DNA of 48,070 nt from an uncultured Pseudovibrio sp. (GTDB taxonomy: Bacteria > Pseudomonadota > Alphaproteobacteria > Rhizobiales > Stappiaceae): the NCBI GenBank assembly GCA_947496145.1, contig CANMBS010000040.1, positions 1 through 48,070 of the forward strand, in the 5' to 3' direction. The position numbers and the translations under genes were made by a program. A model generated the notes under the pieces. The model was not told where the DNA came from. It made no database searches and worked only from the letters and a program-made list of their open reading frames with translations. Of the stretch, positions 42,276 through 48,070 are shown piece by piece; position 1 is the stretch's first letter, and each line of letters begins with the position of its first letter.

Positions 42276-42306
42276 TTAATAAGCTAATTTAACATCAGCT
42301 TATTAA
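42276..42306 (-). terminator. Terminator-like hairpin after the helicase gene
   Basis: Perfect 10-bp stem TTAATAAGCT / AGCTTATTAA, 42 bases past the helicase stop on the minus strand, in A+T-rich sequence before the cyclase start. Confidence 0.55.
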
Positions 42307-42347
42307 CCGGGATATAGCTAACCAGTGGTTAACCTCAGGAAAATGAC

Positions 42348-43781
42348 TTAGTGGCTTTGAACTTTGGAACGGGCTGGTTTGAGCAGAAATGCCGGAATGT
42401 GGCTTGCATTCCGGAAAATTGCCTCATCTTTCGGTTGACTTGTCCGGCGACCACCACGTGCGCGCGGCGCAGGAGCGCGTCGCTCAGTATGCATTGGTAC
42501 AATTGGCTGCTCTTCAAGACCAGCTGGTAGAGATTCGGTTTCTTGCACTGCTGGTTCCTGCGTTTCAGTCTTTGCCCTACGGGACCGGTTCTTATCTCGT
42601 TGCCCTCTGGTGGAGCGGCGACGAGGTTTCTTTTCTTCAACTGGTATTGAAAAATCGAGTGGGTCGCCAATCCATTCCAGTTCTTTGCCGATCGTCTCAT
42701 TGATGGCCTGCAAAGCTTTTTCGTCCTTGCCTGTTACAATGGAGATTGCGGTGCCATCGCGGCCTGCACGTCCGGTGCGGCCAATGCGGTGTACATAGTC
42801 TTCAGCCTGAATCGGAAGGTCAAAGTTAAAGACATGACTCACGCTTGGAATATCCAGACCACGGGCCGCAACGTCACTTGCGACAAGAACCTTGATGTTC
42901 CCTTTTTTAAAGTTATCCAACATTGTCATGCGAGAGCGCTGATCCATGTCGCCGTGCAGGGCGCCAACAGAAAACTCATGACGGACAAGTGAGCGGAAGA
43001 GGGTGGCAACATCCCGCTTGCGGTTACAGAACACAATTGCATTCTGCAAGTCGTCAGCGCCTTCAATCAGCTCGCGCAGTTTTGCGCGTTTTTCGTAATC
43101 TTCCGGCTCGGAGGCGACGATACGTTGGTTGACAGTTTCAGCGGTGCTTGAAGCTTTTGCTACTTCCACTTTTGCAGGGTTTTGCAGGAAAGTATCTGTC
43201 AAACGCTGGATTTCGCTCGGCATTGTTGCGGAGAAGAATAGGGTCTGACGTGTGAATGGAATCAGTTTGCAGATCCGTTCGATGTCTGGAATAAAGCCCA
43301 TGTCGAGCATACGATCGGCTTCATCAATAACCAGAATATCCACGCCTTGAAGCAGGAGTTTACCACGTTCAAAATGGTCCAGCAGGCGTCCGGGTGTGGC
43401 AATCAGCACATCTGCACCACGCTCCAGCTTTCGGTCCTGTTCTGCGAAGGAAACTCCGCCGATAAGCAGGGCAACGTTGAGCTTGTGGTTTACACCGTAG
43501 CGGTTGAAGTTATCTTCCACCTGCGCAGCTAGCTCGCGGGTTGGCTCAAGAATAAGCGTTCTTGGCATCCGGGCGCGCGCACGGCCTTTTTCCAGAAGGG
43601 TGATCATTGGCAAGGTGAAACTTGCGGTTTTGCCCGTTCCTGTTTGAGCGATGCCGAGAACGTCTCTGCGCTCTAAAACGTACGGAATAGCTCCCGCCTG
43701 AATGGCGGTTGGTTCGGTGTAACCGGAGGCCTCAACAGCGGCCAGAACTTTCTCACTAAGTCCAAGAGTGGAAAATGACAT
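42348..43781 (-). CDS. DEAD-box RNA helicase (RhlE type)
   Basis: A 477-residue ATP-dependent RNA helicase. Motifs in order: Q motif TEPTAIQAGAIPYVL, AQTGTGKTASF, PTRELAAQV, TPGRLLDH, DEADRMLDMGF, SAT, VASDVAARGLDIP and HRIGRTGRAGRDG. The tail after residue ~375 is basic and repetitive (KKPRRRSTRGQRDKNRSRR, RAPAPRARGGRR), as in RhlE, and binds RNA or ribosomal partners. Likely roles are RNA decay and ribosome assembly, especially in the cold. Confidence 0.93.
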   Translation of the reverse strand: MSFSTLGLSEKVLAAVEASGYTEPTAIQAGAIPYVLERRDVLGIAQTGTGKTASFTLPMITLLEKGRARARMPRTLILEPTRELAAQVEDNFNRYGVNHKLNVALLIGGVSFAEQDRKLERGADVLIATPGRLLDHFERGKLLLQGVDILVIDEADRMLDMGFIPDIERICKLIPFTRQTLFFSATMPSEIQRLTDTFLQNPAKVEVAKASSTAETVNQRIVASEPEDYEKRAKLRELIEGADDLQNAIVFCNRKRDVATLFRSLVRHEFSVGALHGDMDQRSRMTMLDNFKKGNIKVLVASDVAARGLDIPSVSHVFNFDLPIQAEDYVHRIGRTGRAGRDGTAISIVTGKDEKALQAINETIGKELEWIGDPLDFSIPVEEKKPRRRSTRGQRDKNRSRRAKTETQEPAVQETESLPAGLEEQPIVPMHTERRAPAPRARGGRRTSQPKDEAIFRNASHIPAFLLKPARSKVQSH

Positions 43782-43943
43782 ATTTCATGTTCTTTACGAT
43801 AATCGAGGAGAGTGTTTGCGTCCTGCAGATCTACAGGTTCTCTCCAACCAGTTTGGCGGAACACTACATTTCTAAGCCGCGTTGTCAATCAATTCTGCTG
43901 CATAACTGAGATATTCCTTCAAGTTATGCCAAGGAGCTGAGTG

Positions 43944-43980
43944 TTAACCTATGCAAAACTCAGAGTTTATTGCAGGTTAA
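43944..43980 (-). terminator. Stem-loop after parE
   Basis: Outer stem TTAACCT / AGGTTAA and inner stem AAACT-cag-AGTTT in one nested hairpin, starting seven bases past the parE stop on the minus strand. Without a clear T run. Confidence 0.5.
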
Positions 43981-43987
43981 GGCATTT

Positions 43988-46060
43988 TTAAATATCCAGA
44001 TCGGTGGCGAATTCCGCACGTTCCTGAATGAAGTTGAAGCGAGCTTCCGGCTTGTTTCCCATCAGCTGTTCAACGGCACTACGAGTTTCTAAAACCTCAT
44101 CTTCACCAACAACCACTTTTAAGAGAGTGCGGCGTTTGGGATCCATAGTGGTTTCTTTCAGCTGTGCTGGAAGCATTTCGCCCAACCCTTTAAAGCGCCC
44201 GATTTCGATCTTCCCGTTTTTCTTGAAGCTTGTTTTTAAAAGTTGCTCGCGGTGCTCGTCATCGCGGGCATAAAGTGTTTTGCCGCCCTGACTGATACGA
44301 TAAAGCGGTGGCACAGCAAGGAACAGGTGACCATTATTGATCAGATCCGGCATTTCTTTATAGAAGAATGTGATAAGCAGCGCGGCAATGTGAGCGCCGT
44401 CAACATCCGCATCGGTCATGATAACGATGCGCTCATAACGCAGCTCCTTATCGCTATAACTGGAGCGGGTGCCACATCCAAGCGCTTGAATAAGGTCAGA
44501 AAGCAACTGGTTGGAAACCAGTTTATCACGGCCTGCGTTTGCTACGTTCAGGATTTTACCGCGCAATGGCAAAACTGCCTGATTTGAACGGTTTCTTGCC
44601 TGTTTTGCTGAGCCGCCCGCTGAATCACCCTCCACGATGAAAAGTTCAGTCCCATCGGATTTGCTGGTGGAGCAATCAGCCAGTTTGCCGGGCAGGCGCA
44701 GGCGACGTACGGCAGTTTTGCGAGCGACGTCTTTTTCCTGACGGCGTTTCAGGCGTTCCTCGGCACGGTCAATCACCCATTCCAGTAGTTTGTTGGCCTG
44801 GTTCGGGGAGGCTGTCAGCCAGTGGTCAAAGGCATCGCGAACAGCATTTTCGGCAATTCGGGTGGCCTCATTGGTTGCCAGCTTGTCTTTTGTCTGGCCT
44901 ACAAACTCGGGTTCGCGTACAAAAACTGAAAGCATACCGGCAGCAGACGTGAGCACGTCATCGCCTGTGATAATGGAAGCTTTCTTGTTGCCGATCAGCT
45001 CGCCATAAGCCTTTAAGCCGCGCAGCAGGGCGTAGCGGAGGCCGGTTTCGTGGGTGCCGCCTTCTGGTGTTGGTACAGTATTACAGTAGGAATTTACAAA
45101 GCCATCACCGGCGAACCATGCGACCGCCCATTCTACAGCACCGTGCTTGCCTGTTGCCTGTGTGCGACCAGCAAATACCTCGTCTGTGACACGACGCTCT
45201 TTGCCCAGTGCTTCTTCCAGATAATCCTTCAGGCCACCGGGAAAGTGGAAGGTGGCGCTTTCCGGAACGCCATTTGCTTCATCAGCAAGAGACTTGGCGC
45301 AGCGCCAGCGGATCTCTACTCCGCCAAACAGGTAGGCTTTGGAGCGTGCCATCTTCATCAGGCGTGCAGGTTTGAACTTGAGAGACTTACCAAAGATCTC
45401 CGCATCCGGTTTGAAGCGCACCATGGTGCCGCGGCGGTTGTGGGTGTCGCCAACCAGCTCAAGGCTACCATCTGCGAGACCGCGCCGGAAGGTTTGGCGA
45501 TAAAGCTTGCGGTTACGGGCAACTTCAACGACCAGCTCTTCAGAAAGAGCGTTTACGACCGAAATGCCAACACCATGCAGACCGCCCGAAGTTTCATAGA
45601 CTTTGCTGTCGAACTTACCACCAGCGTGCAAAGTAGTCATAATCACTTCAAGGGCAGATTTGTCTTTATACTTGGGATGCGGATCAACCGGGATGCCGCG
45701 CCCGTTATCCGTGATCGTGAGGAAACCATCTTCGCTTAAGGAGACATCAATCCAACTGGCGTGACCGGCAACGGCCTCATCCATGGAGTTGTCAATCACT
45801 TCAGCAAAGAGATGGTGCAGGGCCTTTTCATCGGTGCCGCCAATATACATACCCGGACGGCGGCGTACTGGTTCCAGACCCTCAAGTACCTCAATGTCAG
45901 CTGCGGTATACTCTGCATCACCAGTCACTGGTGCTGGTTTTGCAGGGGAGGTTGGTGCACTTGTGGCTGGTGTTTGTTTTTTCTCAGGCTTACCAGCAGA
46001 CGACATTAAGTCATCCATGCTTTTAGTGGCGCCTGCAAACAGATCATCACGTGTGCTCAT
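43988..46060 (-). CDS. parE: DNA topoisomerase IV subunit B
   Basis: A 690-residue type II topoisomerase ATPase subunit, partner of ParC in chromosome decatenation. GHKL ATP site: HLFAEVIDNSMDEA and TDNGRGIPVDPHPKYKDKSALE, then TSGGLHGVGISVVNALS. TOPRIM: ELFIVEGDSAGGSAKQARNR and ADVDGAHIAALLITFF. The first ~50 residues are a Pro/Ala-rich leader that alphaproteobacterial ParE proteins often carry. TOPRIM wording (KQARNR, not gyrase-like KQGRDR) and length favour ParE over GyrB. Confidence 0.92.
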   Translation of the reverse strand: MSTRDDLFAGATKSMDDLMSSAGKPEKKQTPATSAPTSPAKPAPVTGDAEYTAADIEVLEGLEPVRRRPGMYIGGTDEKALHHLFAEVIDNSMDEAVAGHASWIDVSLSEDGFLTITDNGRGIPVDPHPKYKDKSALEVIMTTLHAGGKFDSKVYETSGGLHGVGISVVNALSEELVVEVARNRKLYRQTFRRGLADGSLELVGDTHNRRGTMVRFKPDAEIFGKSLKFKPARLMKMARSKAYLFGGVEIRWRCAKSLADEANGVPESATFHFPGGLKDYLEEALGKERRVTDEVFAGRTQATGKHGAVEWAVAWFAGDGFVNSYCNTVPTPEGGTHETGLRYALLRGLKAYGELIGNKKASIITGDDVLTSAAGMLSVFVREPEFVGQTKDKLATNEATRIAENAVRDAFDHWLTASPNQANKLLEWVIDRAEERLKRRQEKDVARKTAVRRLRLPGKLADCSTSKSDGTELFIVEGDSAGGSAKQARNRSNQAVLPLRGKILNVANAGRDKLVSNQLLSDLIQALGCGTRSSYSDKELRYERIVIMTDADVDGAHIAALLITFFYKEMPDLINNGHLFLAVPPLYRISQGGKTLYARDDEHREQLLKTSFKKNGKIEIGRFKGLGEMLPAQLKETTMDPKRRTLLKVVVGEDEVLETRSAVEQLMGNKPEARFNFIQERAEFATDLDI

Positions 46061-46660
46061 CGTACCTCTTTGGTCTTGCCTTCTTATATAATCGAATCAA
46101 TCGGCAGTCTTACAGGACTGAGCGGAAAGGGCAAAGACCTGCCGGAGTTCTACTCTTGTTCCTTGTGGGTAAGCGCTCAATATGCGTTTTTCTGCCTATC
46201 GAAGATGCCAGGTTCCACAAAAATGGATGCCCGAAGCCATATGCGCTATTCGCGGCAAAATTACAAATCGGATTTCTGATTGGTTATGGAAGTGTGAGCA
46301 AAATATTTACACCTTACATGCACAATACAGCCATGCATTGGCGCGTGGATTGTTGCGAGTCTGCAACATTTCCAGTTGCTAATGAGTATGGTCGAAACTG
46401 ACACTGGTTCGTCTGCTGCAAATTCGATAGGTTGCGATGGTCTTAAGCGGAATGCCGTTTAAACTGTGTGATATTTTAGTCTTGCAGTTGGAGATGTAGG
46501 CATTTGTAAGATCATTTGTGACAATTTGAGGGTATGTCGTTTTTGGAAACAAAAAAGACATCTTTGCCTTTCATAGGTTGTCCATGCCGGGATGGTAGTA
46601 CAGCAAAAGCAACGAAAATGACCGCTGGTTTAAAGCGGTCTATAGTTAAGTGAGGCACTT
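46061..46660. other. Intergenic region between parE and the exoR-like gene
   Basis: 600 bases between divergent genes, with both promoters expected here. A hairpin at 46620-46640 lies in the leader of the exoR-like gene. Several small ORFs occur, but none shows a ribosome site and family-like content. Confidence 0.45.
46620..46640 (+). promoter_or_regulatory. Leader hairpin before the exoR-like gene
   Basis: GACCGCT-ggtttaa-AGCGGTC, a perfect 7-bp stem ending 20 bases before the TTG start. It might affect translation or be an operator. Confidence 0.4.
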
Positions 46661-47551
46661 TTGATTAAAACTCAGCACATAAAGAGGATGGGGATACGCC
46701 GCGCTGCGTTTACGCATTTTCTGGCGTGTCTGGGGTGTGTCTCAATTGCTGCTTTGAGTGTTACTGGCTCTGCGCAGGCCCTTGATACACATAATGGGGC
46801 AATGGCCGCCGTCAATCAGATGGCAAGTGTCTCTCCTCAGCAAGCTTTGAGAGATGGTGCGCGAGCCTATTATTCCGGTGAAAAAGACAAGGCTCTTTCT
46901 CCGCTTCGATATGCCGCTGAAAACGGACAGGCAATGGCTGCCTGGAAACTTGGCAGAATGTACGCGCAAGGGGACGGCGTGCCGGAAGATGATCTTCAGG
47001 CCTTCCGGTATTTCTCTCAGGTTGTTCGCGAATTCTCGTCGGACGGCCCCAATGCACGGTCTGCACCGTTTGTTGCCAGCGCACTGGTTGAGCTGGGGCG
47101 CTATTTCCTGACTGGCATCAGCGATTCTCCGGTTACGCAAAACAGCTATAAAGCGCGCGAGGTGTTCACCTACGCGGCATCTTACTTTGGAGATGCTGAT
47201 GCGCAATATAATCTGGGGCTCATGTATCTGAATGATAAGCTGCCGGATTATGACCGCCGTCTTGCTGCGCGCTGGCTGAAACTGGCTGCCGTAAAAGGGC
47301 ACGTCGGCGCACAGGCAAAGTTTGGTGAGCTGCTTTATTTTTCAGAGGAGCTGACAACGGCGCGGATGACCGGATTAAAGTGGATGACATTAGCGCGTCG
47401 CCAGGTTGTTGGTAATGAACGAGATGCCTGGATCGTTAGTCTTCATGAAAAAGCTTTTGCGCTTGCTTCTGAAAACGAACGACGCAAGTCTGCTACATGG
47501 GCAGATGGGTGGCTGGCAAAGCGTGGCCATGAGGTTGCTTCAACCAACTAA
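46661..47551 (+). CDS. Periplasmic Sel1-repeat protein, ExoR-like
   Basis: A 296-residue exported protein. A basic start (KRMGIRRAAFTHF) and hydrophobic run lead to a cleavage site at GSAQA-LD. Sel1/TPR-type repeats follow: ALSPLRYAAENGQAMAAWKLGRMYAQGDGVPEDDLQAFRYFS, AREVFTYAASYFGDADAQYNLGLMYL and AARWLKLAAVKGHVGAQAKFGELL. Order and wording agree with rhizobial ExoR, the periplasmic inhibitor of the ExoS/ChvI system that controls exopolysaccharide and motility. I infer the same role, but the ExoS/ChvI genes are not in the window. TTG 46661 has GAGG five bases before it; ATG 46688 is the alternative, with AGAGG directly adjoining. Confidence 0.82.
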   Translation: MIKTQHIKRMGIRRAAFTHFLACLGCVSIAALSVTGSAQALDTHNGAMAAVNQMASVSPQQALRDGARAYYSGEKDKALSPLRYAAENGQAMAAWKLGRMYAQGDGVPEDDLQAFRYFSQVVREFSSDGPNARSAPFVASALVELGRYFLTGISDSPVTQNSYKAREVFTYAASYFGDADAQYNLGLMYLNDKLPDYDRRLAARWLKLAAVKGHVGAQAKFGELLYFSEELTTARMTGLKWMTLARRQVVGNERDAWIVSLHEKAFALASENERRKSATWADGWLAKRGHEVASTN

Positions 47552-47719
47552 TTTCCATAGCTTTTTTGCAGTTCTTAGCTCAAGTGCGCTCGATTAGCAG
47601 GCGTGTGCTATCTTTTTCTGAAAAAGAAAAAATGTGACTTGACCACTCAGGTTATATTTGCGATGAATAAACATGAGTTCAATATTCAACTTTGTTATTG
47701 ACCTCTGTTTGGCGATTGT

Positions 47720-47785
47720 AGACCCCGACTCGCGGGTCTCTGGAATGACTTGGGGGTGAGGCCGTTGGCGCTCACCCCTTTTTTT
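47720..47785 (+). ncRNA. Candidate small RNA or long 3' UTR ending in a strong terminator
   Basis: A hairpin AGACCC-cgactcgc-GGGTCT (47720-47739) is followed 13 bases later by a perfect rho-independent terminator GGGGTGAG-gccgttggcg-CTCACCCC plus seven T (47753-47785). This two-hairpin layout is typical of small RNAs. A TTGACC at 47698 could be part of a promoter, but no good -10 is seen. The terminator is 200 bases past the exoR-like stop, so it might instead close that transcript. Confidence 0.5.
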
Positions 47786-47923
47786 GTTGGCAGGCTTCGT
47801 TTAGGCTGAATTTTAACCAAGTTTACTCATAATGTTTAAGCCTCTGAAATTTCAGCCTTTTCAACAGCAGAGTGAGGTTTGCTAGTTTTTCACGCATGAT
47901 TTGGGAAAAACTTCAAAACGCTA

Positions 47924-47952
47924 TTGCCAAGCTTTAAAACTCTGCCTATATA
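47924..47952 (+). promoter_or_regulatory. Promoter of the tRNA-Pro gene
   Basis: TTGCCA (47924-47929), 17 bases, TATATA (47947-47952), placing the start about 35 bases before the tRNA. Confidence 0.65.
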
Positions 47953-47994
47953 CCTGCCTCAACAAGACGCCCCTGAGCGTCACGTTGATGACAT

Positions 47995-48068
<74 letters not shown>

Positions 48069-48070
48069 CC

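Overview
This window looks like chromosomal DNA of an alphaproteobacterium of the order Hyphomicrobiales, most likely the Stappiaceae (Pseudovibrio-like; the exact genus is an inference). Supporting signs are an adenosylcobalamin-dependent ribonucleotide reductase, an Irr-type Fur regulator, an ICE-like Irr box in front of an isc/suf hybrid operon without iscR, an NDUFA12-type complex I subunit, an ExoR-like Sel1 protein and two near-identical 104-bp RIME-like palindromic repeats.

Left part (1-17.2 kb, accessory). It opens with the 3' part of an autotransporter gene (47/254-2020) whose 5' end is lost, a decayed ABC permease (2428-3077) and a small orphan ORF with a terminator. A tight three-gene operon follows (3873-9352): a soluble regulator built as winged helix, degenerate cyclase, TolB-like and TPR domains; a PAP2/vanadium-haloperoxidase-fold protein carrying ten GGF repeats at its N-terminus; and a subtilisin-like protease. 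I recognise no described system with this make-up, and it is the best candidate here for something new. Next come a MarR regulator, a divergent-facing 757-residue protein of unknown function with an internal duplication, a decayed cluster (LysR remnant, family 5 solute-binding pseudogene, 5'-truncated phosphodiesterase), a secreted protein of unknown function and a metallophosphoesterase.

Middle part (17.2-31.7 kb). A glutamate synthase large-subunit homologue (1821 aa, longer than usual, with a C-terminal extension) lies 12 bp upstream of a CysJ-like diflavin reductase. This is where GltD would be expected, and it suggests a flavoprotein-fed GOGAT-like enzyme. An Irr-like regulator follows, flanked by the two 104-bp repeats. 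After it come nrdJ on the minus strand, a receiver-domain protein lacking the phosphoacceptor Asp, and the complex I subunit gene.

Right part (31.7-48 kb, mostly core). An alpha/beta hydrolase is divergent from an Fe-S assembly operon: cysteine desulfurase, sufB, sufC, sufD, sufS, sufT-like, sufA-like. The operon promoter overlaps a near-perfect Irr box, so the irr gene in the same window may control it. TenA, a TfoX N-domain protein, a diguanylate cyclase, an RhlE-type helicase, parE, an exoR-like gene, a candidate small RNA and tRNA-Pro(TGG) complete the window.

All calls come from reading the sequence. No database or structure search was run, so family names rest on motifs and remembered family architecture.
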